A stretch of 64,000 bases of DNA from Neorhizobium sp. JUb45 (GTDB lineage Bacteria; Pseudomonadota; Alphaproteobacteria; Rhizobiales; Rhizobiaceae): NCBI RefSeq assembly GCF_004343585.1, contig NZ_SLYW01000012.1:1-64000 (forward strand). The letters run 5' to 3'. Positions 1-8,267 of this stretch are shown here, piece by piece (positions within the stretch are counted from its first letter, which is position 1; each line of letters starts with the position of its first letter). A program made the position numbers and the translations under genes. The notes beneath the pieces are model-generated. The model searched no databases. It saw only the letters and a program-made list of their open reading frames with translations, and was not told where the DNA came from.

Positions 1-1
1 G

Positions 2-76
2 ATAAAGTCGGCCGAAGCATTTCTCTATGCTGCATCCATCATGACGCTGACAAGGCGCATCGCACGACCATCATGA
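2..76 (+). mobile_element. 3' remnant of an IS5-like transposase
   Basis: The first 76 bases read, in frame 2, IKSAEAFLYAASIM followed by LTRRIARPS and a TGA stop. This resembles the C-terminus of IS5-family transposases, which often end in a KSAEAFxYAA...RRLAR stretch. The rest lies outside the window or is lost. It sits just downstream of the siderophore-interacting protein gene and so marks the edge of the iron locus. The family call rests on one short motif. Confidence 0.45.
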
Positions 77-149
77 ATTCTCGGACGGACTCTTAGTGAA
101 CCTGACAATCAGCTCGACAGTCCAATCCCCATCAGGAGCTTAAGGCATA

Positions 150-902
150 TCAATCTCTCGTCTTGCCTCTCGTCCAATATCCGATCGCCGTCACGCTCTC
201 TTTCTCAAATCCGGCGACATCGAGAAGCTGACGGCGGATCTGGGTGGCGATCCTCGTTTCTCCAGCCACCCAAATATAGCTGTTCCGTTCGGGAAGACGA
301 ACGTCATTCCAGATCTCCTCCAGCCTGGTGATTTCGGAATGCAGTCCGAAGCCGAAGCTCCATGCAATGCGATATTCCGGGTTGATATCGCCTGGAATAT
401 CTTCGGCGGACGGTATCTCCAGATGGGCCTGGATGGGGCAGATCCCCTGATGTTCTTCCATGATACGGCATGCCGCAGGCAGGCCTGTGGCATCGGCAAC
501 CAAAACGATAAGTCCCGTATTTTCCGGTGGTGCGTATTTGCCTTGCGGGCTTGTCAGCCCAATCGTGTCACCGGTTCTGGCGGAGGACGCCCAGTCCGAC
601 GCGATGCCTCCCTCGTGGACGACGAATTCGATGAGCATGCGACCTTCGGCGCTGTTCCAGTGCCGCACGGTATAGGGGCGCATCGGCGAACGGGGCATAT
701 CACCGGGCATCTGCCAACGGCCGTCAACCATGCGCGGCATGGTAATCACGCCGTTTGCGGCCGGAAATACCAGTCGCACCCATTCGTCTGCAAAGCCGCT
801 CGTAGCGAAACGTGCGAGGTCCGCGCCGCCCAATTCGATACGGATCATATTCGGGGTTATCCGATTGGACGAGACGACTTCGCCCAGATAGCAATCCTTC
901 AT
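150..902 (-). CDS. Siderophore-interacting protein (FAD-binding ferric-siderophore reductase)
   Basis: A 250-residue cytoplasmic protein of the SIP/ViuB family, which uses FAD and NAD(P)H or ferredoxin to reduce ferric siderophores and free the iron. The flavin-binding signature RPYTVR is at residues 75-80, followed by HEGGIASDWA near residue 100 and the C-terminal GYWTRGKTRD typical of the family. The ATG at 902 is chosen because it makes an ATGA overlap with the permease stop; upstream frame extensions have no family similarity. It is the last gene of the iron operon, consistent with iron release after import. Family assignment is strong; the actual siderophore is unknown. Confidence 0.93.
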   Translation of the reverse strand: MKDCYLGEVVSSNRITPNMIRIELGGADLARFATSGFADEWVRLVFPAANGVITMPRMVDGRWQMPGDMPRSPMRPYTVRHWNSAEGRMLIEFVVHEGGIASDWASSARTGDTIGLTSPQGKYAPPENTGLIVLVADATGLPAACRIMEEHQGICPIQAHLEIPSAEDIPGDINPEYRIAWSFGFGLHSEITRLEEIWNDVRLPERNSYIWVAGETRIATQIRRQLLDVAGFEKESVTAIGYWTRGKTRD

Positions 903-2896
903 CGCTGGCCTTTCCAGAGGTAAAAAAGGAAGAACGGTCCACCGACCAGGCTGGTCAGCACACCGGCGGGGATCTGCCACGGAAAAATCAGCATGCGACC
1001 GAGCCAGTCGGCGACAAGCATGATTGTTGCGCCTGCCAGTGCGCAAGCCAGCAGCTGAGGCAGGGCGCGAGTGAAGCCGATCTGGCGCACCAGTTGTGGT
1101 GCCAGCAAGCCGACGAAGCTTGCTGGACCAACCACAAGCGTCGCCGCAGCGGCAGCGATCGCGCAGGAAAGCATGATGGTGCCGCGTGCCAGCTTCAAAT
1201 CGATGCCGAGCGCTGTTGCTGTCGGTTCACCCAATGGAAGGATTTCCAGCCAGCGATTGAGCAGGGGAGTGAGGACGATGGAAGCAATGGCGATGGCTGC
1301 AACCAGCGTTGCCTGATCGGTGGTGACCCGGTAGGTCGAACCCGACATCCAGGTCAGCAGAAGTGCACGCACCGGGCCGCCGGTCGAAATCAGAAAGGCG
1401 GACAGTGCGCCGACGACCGTCGACAGCGCAATACCGGTGAGCAGAAGGCGCTCGGAGGAAAACCGGTGTCGCCAGCCGAGCGTGACGATGACGGCCACGA
1501 CGGCCAAACCACCTGCTGTCGAAGCGGCCAAAAGGGCGGAAACACTGACGGTGCCATAGGCCACGATAAAGATCGCCGCTCCGAACGTCGCGCCTGATGA
1601 AACGCCCATCACTTCCGGGCTGGCCAATGGGTTGCTCGTCAGCTTCTGGATCAGCATCCCGGCAATGCCGAGCAGCATGCCGGCGGCGATGGCCGCGACG
1701 ATCCTGGCGGCGCGCCATCGCAGAATCAGGTCGATGTCTGTCGTCAGTTCCCACCCGTCGGGCCCGCGACCAATAACGAATGCGACACACAACAGGATCA
1801 CGAAAGCGCAGACCAGAACCGGCAACGTCAGCTGACCTGTCGATGCCCGACGGGAGGATGAATGCGCTGGCGCCGCTGAAATGCCGGTTCGTATCCGTTT
1901 GAGAAGAAGGAGCAGAACCGGTGCCCCAAGCAGCGATGCGACGATGCCTGTCGGCAGTCGTCCTCCTCCCATTGTCGGCCATTGGACGAGTTGATCCGCG
2001 CAGACGAGAAGCGCGCCGCCCAGCAGCGGTGCCCATAACAGGCGATCCGCCAGCCGACCGGCTCCGATCGATCGCACCAATGCCGGAACCGCCAAGCCTA
2101 TGAAACCGATAATGCCAACCGCGGCAACCACTGCGCCGGATAGAACGAGTGCGATCAGCAAGGCCGCAATACGCAATTGGTTCGGCTTCAAACCCAATGA
2201 AAGAACGGCGTCATCGCCGAGATTGAAAAGCGAGAGCGGGCGCCTGATCGGCACTATTGTCAAAGCACAGATGAGAAGGCACACGAACAGTCCGCGGGCT
2301 GGCCCCCAGCCGCTTTGCTCAAGGCGGCCCGTCTGCCATTGCAGCAGCTCTTCGCTACGGTCCGGATGCAGAAGGACGATGATCGCGCAGATCGTTGCAA
2401 GCGTCAGGTTCACCACGAGGCCGGCCATCACCATCGAGATGGGTGTGGTCGAGCCGCGACGGGCGATGCCGAATACGAGTGCGGTGGCAAGGCCTGCACC
2501 GGCGATGGCGATCGGACCATATCCGTGTATCAGCAAGCCCGGTGCCCAGATGAGCGATGCGAGAAGTGCCGCCTGTGCGCCGGCGGAACTGCCAAGTGTT
2601 GTCGGTTCTGCCAGCGGGTTTCGCAAGGTCTGTTGGAAAACTGTTCCCGCAAGCGAAAGCGCTGCGCCACTCAGCCACGCAATAAACAAACGCGGCAGAG
2701 CCGACTGCATGAACAGCAACTCGTTCGGCGAGCTCGGTAAATCTGCGGTGATCGCCGCCAGCCAGTTAGCCATCGGCAAAACGGCGTTGAGCGATTGGAT
2801 CGCCAGGATTGTTGCGAGCGCCGTCACGAGGATGGTGACTGCCCGCACGGCATGCACTGAGGAGGGCAGTTCCGGCCTCGTCATGTCAGGACGCAT
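899..2896 (-). CDS. fhuB: FhuB-type double permease of an iron(III)-siderophore ABC transporter
   Basis: About 665 residues, the length of E. coli FhuB, in which two BtuC/FecCD permease units of roughly ten membrane helices are fused. Each half carries the coupling motif: GFIGLAVPALVRSIGA in the first and FVGLLAPQLVRQIGF in the second. The start is either ATG 2896 (overlapping the binding-protein gene by 11 bases) or ATG 2884; both give a normal N-terminus. It overlaps the SIP gene by 4 bases. It moves the siderophore across the inner membrane but needs an FhuC-type ATPase, and none is encoded in this window. Substrate class (hydroxamate or other) cannot be decided from sequence alone. Confidence 0.93.
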   Translation of the reverse strand: MRPDMTRPELPSSVHAVRAVTILVTALATILAIQSLNAVLPMANWLAAITADLPSSPNELLFMQSALPRLFIAWLSGAALSLAGTVFQQTLRNPLAEPTTLGSSAGAQAALLASLIWAPGLLIHGYGPIAIAGAGLATALVFGIARRGSTTPISMVMAGLVVNLTLATICAIIVLLHPDRSEELLQWQTGRLEQSGWGPARGLFVCLLICALTIVPIRRPLSLFNLGDDAVLSLGLKPNQLRIAALLIALVLSGAVVAAVGIIGFIGLAVPALVRSIGAGRLADRLLWAPLLGGALLVCADQLVQWPTMGGGRLPTGIVASLLGAPVLLLLLKRIRTGISAAPAHSSSRRASTGQLTLPVLVCAFVILLCVAFVIGRGPDGWELTTDIDLILRWRAARIVAAIAAGMLLGIAGMLIQKLTSNPLASPEVMGVSSGATFGAAIFIVAYGTVSVSALLAASTAGGLAVVAVIVTLGWRHRFSSERLLLTGIALSTVVGALSAFLISTGGPVRALLLTWMSGSTYRVTTDQATLVAAIAIASIVLTPLLNRWLEILPLGEPTATALGIDLKLARGTIMLSCAIAAAAATLVVGPASFVGLLAPQLVRQIGFTRALPQLLACALAGATIMLVADWLGRMLIFPWQIPAGVLTSLVGGPFFLFYLWKGQR

Positions 2897-3776
2897 CGCT
2901 GAACGTGGCAGAAAACCATTCTGCGAGAGCAGTGGCAGATGCGAGGCCACCGAAGATCGAGACCGGCTGTGTGAGGTGGACGCGACCCTCGCGCACAGCC
3001 GGCAGGCCGGCCCAGAGGGAATTGTCTTCCATCGCGGTGAGGGCGTTGGCGGTGAGCCTGCCCTGGTTGAGAATGACAATGTCGCTGTCGGAAACCGTCA
3101 TCAGCTTTTCGATGCCAATCGATGAAAAACCAAAACCGTTGACGTCGCTGGTCCAGGCGTTTTTGAGGCCTGAATGTTTTGCGACACTGTCCGGGAGGCT
3201 GCCGGCGGCATAGATGTTCACGAAGCGGTTGGTGCCATGCAGGTTGATGAGCACGATGCGGCGCGGTGGCAGTTGGCGCTGCATATCAGCCAACCTTCGC
3301 TGCGCTCCGAGCATCACGTCCCGTTGCTCGGCCTCGGGATAATGCGAAAGCACCGTTCGAGAAAACTCTATCGCCCTTTCGACCGGATCGCCGCCACTGC
3401 CATGGATGCTGCAGAGCCGAACGGGCGCGATGCTTTCCAGTTGCGGTCTTGAAATCGCACTCCATCCCGGCAGATAGATCGCGTCAGGTTTGAGGCGATC
3501 CATATATTCCAGATTGGGTTCCCAGGTGGAGCCAAGATCGGTGACGCCTTGAAGGTTGGCGAAGGATTGGAACGTCTCGCGGAACCCGTGATGATCGGCA
3601 ATTCCAACCGGCTTGATGCCCATCGTCAGCAGTGTCTCGGCGGCTGCCCAATCGATGACCGCCGGCCTTTTTTGATCGGTGCCTGCAATGGATTGCCTCG
3701 GCCGGACAAGGACGGTCGCCGCCGCACCGAATACGGCGAGGCGGCGACTTATGAGGGCAGGGGCACACTCGGGCAT
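2886..3776 (-). CDS. fhuD: FhuD-type siderophore-binding periplasmic protein
   Basis: A 296-residue class III periplasmic binding protein (TroA/FhuD fold). The N-terminus MPECAPALISRRLAVFG with a following hydrophobic stretch resembles a Tat or Sec signal, and the mature protein begins near residue 30. The IDWAAAETLLTMGIKPVGIADH segment is the usual start of the FhuD/BtuF domain. The ATG at 3776 is preferred over an upstream TTG because it leaves 2 bases after the receptor stop. It should carry the ferri-siderophore from the outer-membrane receptor to the double permease. The order receptor, binding protein, permease, reductase supports the call. Confidence 0.9.
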   Translation of the reverse strand: MPECAPALISRRLAVFGAAATVLVRPRQSIAGTDQKRPAVIDWAAAETLLTMGIKPVGIADHHGFRETFQSFANLQGVTDLGSTWEPNLEYMDRLKPDAIYLPGWSAISRPQLESIAPVRLCSIHGSGGDPVERAIEFSRTVLSHYPEAEQRDVMLGAQRRLADMQRQLPPRRIVLINLHGTNRFVNIYAAGSLPDSVAKHSGLKNAWTSDVNGFGFSSIGIEKLMTVSDSDIVILNQGRLTANALTAMEDNSLWAGLPAVREGRVHLTQPVSIFGGLASATALAEWFSATFSDAS

Positions 3777-3778
3777 GT

Positions 3779-6235
3779 TCACCAACGATAGCTCAGCTTG
3801 CCCGTGAAGGTGCGTTCCGAGCCGTAATTGCAGGCATTCACCGTAAAGCAGCCGGGGACATAGGATTTGTCGAACAGGTTGCTGACGTTCAGCGATGCAG
3901 AGAGCCCCTTTGCTTCGGGGAATTTCTGGCCGAAATCATAACGAAGTGCGACATCGACAAGTGTGAAGGCTGGGACCTTGAACGTGTTGTCGTCGCTGCC
4001 CCAGGTGTCGCCAATATACCGAACACCGCCACCGATGCTCAAACCGTCAAGCGCTTCCTGCTGCATTTCGTAGTTCAACCAGATGGACGCGGTATGCCGG
4101 GGCACGCGATAGGGCGTGTTGCCCAACTGGCTTGTCGTTTCCGTCTCGGTGATTTCCGCATCCGAATAGGTATAGGCGGCAGTCAGGCTCAGGCCGTCGT
4201 CGAGGTTGGCAAGTGCCTCCAACTCGAAGCCGCGTACCCGAACTTCACCTGTCTGAAGGGTAACGCGCGGATCAGCATAATTATAGGTCTGGACGTTTTG
4301 GCGAGCGAGATCGAAGGCACTCACCGTGAACAGACCGTCGAAACCCGCCGGCTGATACTTGATGCCGACTTCGTACTGCTGCGCGGTTTCCGGTACAAAC
4401 ACATTGCCGAGGCTGTCTGTACCGACCACTGGCGAGAAGGACTCGGAATAGCTCACATAAGGCGCGATGCCGTTGTCGAACAGATAGGTCAGGCCGGCGC
4501 GTTTGGTGAAGGAGTGGTCACGTTGCGTCGTTACGCCGCCCGCAAGGAGGTTTTCCGTGTCGCGCCATGCCCAATCCTGCCGAATTCCGAGCGTCAGGAT
4601 GAGGTTGTCGAACTTGATTTGGTCCTGTGCATAGATGCCCGCCTGCGAGGCGGTGATGTCGGACAGGGATCTGCTCGTCCATGTGCCGGTATTGATCGGC
4701 GATCCATAGACCGGATTGAAGATATCGATCGAGGGCGCTGCACCGCGTTGCTCAAGCCATTTCGACGATCCCCAGAGATAGTCGACACCGACGATCGCCT
4801 TGTGTTCAATCGCTCCGGTATCGAAATCGAAACGCAGGCGATTGTCCACGGCGATGCCATCGTTCTCGATGTCACGCAGATTGTATGTGCGGTTGAGGGT
4901 GCGGTTACCCACCAGAGCACCGCTCGCCTGCAAATACTGGCGATGGTTGGTCAGGTGCGTATAGCGAAAGTTCTGCTCGAACTGGACAGTGTCATTGAAG
5001 CGGTGCTGGAATTCGTATCCCACTGCCGTACGATCGGCCGTCTCGTATTCCCAGCTGGGTTCACCGAGAAATCGGTTGAATGGAATATGACCGTTGGGAT
5101 TGTCGAACAGGACGGCTGCAGCGGGAACCTGCGCGTAAAAATCGCCGTCATTACGCTGGTAGGAGCCGAGGACGGTCAGTTTCGTGTCTTCATCCGGTGC
5201 CCAGGTAAAGCTCGGGGCAAAATAGCGCCGATCGTTATCGACATGATCGACCTGTGTGCCGGCATCGCGCGCCATGCCGACAAAGCGGTACATGATCGTC
5301 TTGTCTTCGGAAACGCCACCAAGGTCGAAGCCGCCCTGGTAGTGATCGAAGCTGCCGAATACGGTCTCGATCTCATTGACCGGATTATCGGTCGGACGTT
5401 TGGAGACCGTATTGACCATGCCGCCCGGCACTTGCTGGCCGTAAAGAACCGATGAGGGCCCTTTGAGAACCTCGATGCGCTCCACGCCATAAGGATCGAG
5501 CGCAAAGAAACCGAAATATCCCGGCGTTACGGCCCGCAGCCCATCCTGAAACGTGTCGAGGCTGCTTTGCTGGAAGCCGCGCAGATAAAGTGGATTGTCC
5601 ATCATCTGCGAACCGCTGGATTCAGAACGCACGCCGGCGGTGTAACGCAGCGCTTCATTGATGCTCTGAACGCCTTGGTCCTTCATCCGGTCTGAGGTGA
5701 TGACGGAAATCGACTGCGGCGTTTCAAGAATGGGAATATCTCCCTTCGTGCCGGTCGAAGAACTGTTTGCGACATAGCCGTCAACATGCTCGAATGCGCC
5801 ACCCTGGCCCGCAACCGTGATGGTGCCCAGCTGCGTGCTGTCTCCGCCCGCTGCCGCATCGCCTGGGGCCGCCGGACCGCGCAATGTGACGGTATTGGCG
5901 TTGGTGAAACTGTAGGAAAGACCTGTGCCATCCAGAAGACGGCTAAGCGCTTGTTCGCGGGTGAATGTTCCAGAAATGCCGCGCGTCGTTTTGTCTTTTA
6001 CCAGCGCTGCCGGAAAGATCACCTGCAGGCCTGCCCTGTCGCCAAACCGCATGATGCCGGCGCTGAGCTGCCCGGCGGGTATCGTATAATTGATGGCCGC
6101 TGCCCGGCTTGTGGTTCCACCCTGCTGTTGAGCGAGAACCGGCAGAGGCGAGACCGAAGCCAACATTACCGCCAGCACACTGGTTGCCGCGATTGTTACG
6201 CCCGCGGACATTTTTCTGGAAACCAACACCTTCAT
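3779..6235 (-). CDS. TonB-dependent siderophore receptor with N-terminal signalling (STN) domain
   Basis: An 818-residue outer-membrane transducer. After a signal peptide ending near PLPVLAQ comes the STN domain (about residues 45-120, YTIPAGQLSAGIMRFGDRAG and related), then the plug (about 160-290, with ETPQSISVITSDRMKDQG) and a 22-strand barrel ending in the terminal aromatic residue of LSYRW. The plug and barrel match the FpvA/FhuA siderophore class. The STN domain implies signalling through the FecR-like protein encoded just upstream to the ECF sigma factor. ATG 6235 has an AGGGG upstream; the frame also offers a GTG at 6247. A RirA-type operator lies at 6330-6344 in the leader. Confidence 0.95.
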   Translation of the reverse strand: MKVLVSRKMSAGVTIAATSVLAVMLASVSPLPVLAQQQGGTTSRAAAINYTIPAGQLSAGIMRFGDRAGLQVIFPAALVKDKTTRGISGTFTREQALSRLLDGTGLSYSFTNANTVTLRGPAAPGDAAAGGDSTQLGTITVAGQGGAFEHVDGYVANSSSTGTKGDIPILETPQSISVITSDRMKDQGVQSINEALRYTAGVRSESSGSQMMDNPLYLRGFQQSSLDTFQDGLRAVTPGYFGFFALDPYGVERIEVLKGPSSVLYGQQVPGGMVNTVSKRPTDNPVNEIETVFGSFDHYQGGFDLGGVSEDKTIMYRFVGMARDAGTQVDHVDNDRRYFAPSFTWAPDEDTKLTVLGSYQRNDGDFYAQVPAAAVLFDNPNGHIPFNRFLGEPSWEYETADRTAVGYEFQHRFNDTVQFEQNFRYTHLTNHRQYLQASGALVGNRTLNRTYNLRDIENDGIAVDNRLRFDFDTGAIEHKAIVGVDYLWGSSKWLEQRGAAPSIDIFNPVYGSPINTGTWTSRSLSDITASQAGIYAQDQIKFDNLILTLGIRQDWAWRDTENLLAGGVTTQRDHSFTKRAGLTYLFDNGIAPYVSYSESFSPVVGTDSLGNVFVPETAQQYEVGIKYQPAGFDGLFTVSAFDLARQNVQTYNYADPRVTLQTGEVRVRGFELEALANLDDGLSLTAAYTYSDAEITETETTSQLGNTPYRVPRHTASIWLNYEMQQEALDGLSIGGGVRYIGDTWGSDDNTFKVPAFTLVDVALRYDFGQKFPEAKGLSASLNVSNLFDKSYVPGCFTVNACNYGSERTFTGKLSYRW

Positions 6236-6329
6236 CGCCCCTGTCACTCCAACACTACGGATCTGGGCGCGTCCCCCGCACCCTTATGACAGCAAGACGG
6301 ATGGCGATAACGATCACCTCACACTTACT

Positions 6330-6344
6330 TGAAAATAAAATTCA
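6330..6344. promoter_or_regulatory. Candidate iron-responsive operator (RirA box) before the TonB receptor
   Basis: TGA-AAATAAAAT-TCA matches exactly the rhizobial IRO form TGA-N9-TCA with an A/T-only spacer. It lies about 95 bases upstream of the receptor start, between fecR and the receptor. The biology (RirA repression when iron is sufficient) is known for Rhizobium; its use here is inference. Confidence 0.55.
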
Positions 6345-6361
6345 TGTTTTAGCGCGGCCTG

Positions 6362-7309
6362 TCAGGCGGAGCTGAGAACAACGAGATAGCGGCTGAGATA
6401 AACGGCTCGGACAGGCAGTGCGCTGGTAATGGCGTCGAGCACGCCGTCGGGATTGTCTATCGAAAAAATTCCTGTGACGCGCATGCTGGCCAAGGCCGTA
6501 TCGGTCATGGTGATCATGCCGCTGCGGTAGCGGTTGACGTCGGCGATAACCTGACCGAGTGGCCGGTTTTCAAAGATCAGCTTGCCGCGACGCCATGCCG
6601 TTTCCGCATCGGCATCAATTCGCTCGATTGCCCCAACGCCGCCGCCGGTCGCATAAGTCACATTCTCCCCCTGCCGGACGATCACCGACGTTCGGTCGGA
6701 TGCAACAACCGAGACGGCGCTTTCCTCCACGGCAATAGTCACATTGTCGCTCCATTTATGCACGGCGAACCGTGTGCCGAGCGCCGTTGTGCTGCCATCG
6801 CCCGCATCGACCCTGAAAGGGCGAGATGGGTCCTTGGCGACATCGAAAAACACGCGCCCGCGGATCAGTCGCAATGCCCGTGCGTTTTCGGTGAAATCGA
6901 GGGCAATCGCCGTTTCTGCGTCGAGGCTGGCCGTCGAGCCGTCCGCAAGCTTCACCACGCGTTGCTCACCGGTTCCGGTCGAGTAGTCGGCGGTCCAGGC
7001 GGCGATCGGCAGGGAGGCAGTGACGACGCCGGCTGCCACTATTGCGGTGGCGCTCCCGGCCAGGAAACCGCGGCGGCTCAAAAGATTGCCGCGGCCTGTC
7101 TTTTGCAGATTGTCCTTGCGAGGGTCTCCGACGACATCGAAATCCGACCACAGAGCTGCGACCTTCATATATTCCTGCAGGTTGGCGGGCTCCGACATCC
7201 ACCGGGCATGCTCTGCACGGTCTTCAGCCGTGGCTTCGCCGGACTGAATGCGGACGAACCAGGCTGTTGCGTGGTCCATTATGGCGCCGTTTTCCGATTT
7301 TCCTACCAT
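6362..7309 (-). CDS. fecR: FecR-family anti-sigma / sigma regulator
   Basis: A 315-residue inner-membrane regulator. The cytoplasmic N-terminus carries the DUF4880-like stretch (AIMDHATAWFVRIQSGEATA, W-rich), followed by LSRRGFLAGSATAIVAAGVV, a single membrane or Tat-like segment near residue 80-105. The periplasmic FecR domain follows (GEQRVVKLADGSTASLDAET... RGRVFFDVAKDPSRPF), with an STN-like C-terminus. It should receive the signal from the receptor's STN domain and control the ECF sigma factor encoded upstream. ATG 7309 is preferred over a GTG at 7318. The gene order sigma, FecR, receptor is the standard cell-surface signalling arrangement. Confidence 0.92.
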   Translation of the reverse strand: MVGKSENGAIMDHATAWFVRIQSGEATAEDRAEHARWMSEPANLQEYMKVAALWSDFDVVGDPRKDNLQKTGRGNLLSRRGFLAGSATAIVAAGVVTASLPIAAWTADYSTGTGEQRVVKLADGSTASLDAETAIALDFTENARALRLIRGRVFFDVAKDPSRPFRVDAGDGSTTALGTRFAVHKWSDNVTIAVEESAVSVVASDRTSVIVRQGENVTYATGGGVGAIERIDADAETAWRRGKLIFENRPLGQVIADVNRYRSGMITMTDTALASMRVTGIFSIDNPDGVLDAITSALPVRAVYLSRYLVVLSSA

Positions 7310-7411
7310 CAATGCCACCGATTTGCCGTGTCGGCGAATATCATTCGCCTTGAAGCCAAGACGGAACAGAGGGTGCAGTCCCTCACCGGTGAGGGTGAAT
7401 TTCTTTGTTCT

Positions 7412-7927
7412 CTAGTCAAGGAACTCATCCATCTTCGACCGACATGTCGCCAGCGCCCTGATCATCAACTTTTCAACCGCGCTTCGGGTAATGCCAAGCT
7501 TTGCAGCTATTTCACTATGCGTCAGGCCATCGAACTTGTGCATCAGGAACACCTCGCGTTGGCGCGCGGGCAGAGCGGCGACGATCTGTTTCAACCTTTC
7601 GAGCCGCTGGCGGTAATCCAGCGCGTGCTCGGCGGTATTATTCGCATGATCGGGAATATCAGGCAGTTCGCCTGACGAGATGTATCGAGACCGCGCAACC
7701 CGGCCGCGCAGGTGATCGACCGCGACATTTTCGGCGATCCGGAACACATAGGCGCGGGGATTGGCAATGTCGCTGTCGTCTACAATACGTTGCGTGCGCA
7801 GATAGGTGTCCTGAAACGCGTCTTCCGCCTCCGAACGACCGCCTAGGCGTTTCGTCAGATAACCAACCAGTTCGCCATAACTCTCGCTCAGGGCGTGAAG
7901 CAACGTTGATGTCTTCTTGGCTGGCAT
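7412..7927 (-). CDS. fecI: FecI-type ECF sigma factor
   Basis: A 171-residue extracytoplasmic-function sigma factor. Region 2 is seen as GGRSEAEDAFQDTYLRTQRI with the RAYVFRIAENVAVDHLR block. Region 4 is LPARQREVFLMHKFDGLTHSEIAAKLGI followed by TRSAVEKLMIRAL. The ATG at 7927 gives the usual length; the frame is open 18 codons further to a TTG that is less likely. It probably directs transcription of the TonB receptor gene under control of the FecR protein downstream. An iron operator sits 76 bases upstream of the start, so the sigma gene itself is probably iron-repressed. Confidence 0.93.
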   Translation of the reverse strand: MPAKKTSTLLHALSESYGELVGYLTKRLGGRSEAEDAFQDTYLRTQRIVDDSDIANPRAYVFRIAENVAVDHLRGRVARSRYISSGELPDIPDHANNTAEHALDYRQRLERLKQIVAALPARQREVFLMHKFDGLTHSEIAAKLGITRSAVEKLMIRALATCRSKMDEFLD

Positions 7928-8002
7928 AGGGACATGCGTTTCGTGAAGCTGATAAAAATAGCGAGCAATCTGCTCGTCCAACCGCCAGATAAAACATAAA
8001 CT

Positions 8003-8017
8003 TGATATTGTGAATCA
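8003..8017. promoter_or_regulatory. Candidate iron-responsive operator (RirA box) before the sigma factor gene
   Basis: TGA-TATTGTGAA-TCA, again the exact TGA-N9-TCA pattern, embedded in the slightly larger inverted repeat TTGAT-N7-ATCAA. It lies in the leader of the ECF sigma gene. Two matches at the two expected promoters of one iron locus make chance less likely. Confidence 0.6.
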
Positions 8018-8190
8018 AATTTTCCGCAAACGTCGTCGCGATAGGCAAATCGGTGCGGCAGATCAGAGATATCTACGCCGCCAGGCAACCAGCGAGCCCG
8101 CCCCGGCACTGTCGAAAGGGGAATATCAATTCGACAGATCGTGCGGCAAACCGGCTATAGCCGAAAAATCTTTGCCGCACCGGAGAAGCA

Positions 8191-8221
8191 ACCCAAAGCG
8201 CCCACGAAGCGCGCTTTGGGT
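8191..8221. terminator. Hairpin between the ABC-F gene and the sigma-factor leader
   Basis: A perfect 11-bp stem (ACCCAAAGCGC / GCGCTTTGGGT) with a 9-base loop. It lies about 45 bases past the end of the minus-strand ABC-F gene. There is no clear T-run on either side, so it may be a bidirectional or processing hairpin rather than a classical terminator. Confidence 0.45.
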
Positions 8222-8267
8222 ATTGGTCTTGCATTGCCGTGCCTTCTAACTGGCATCGATCAAGGCA

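Noticed and set aside
4094..5455. A 453-codon open frame on the plus strand
   Set aside because: It is antisense to the TonB receptor, has no family motifs, and reflects G+C-rich codon bias of the real gene.
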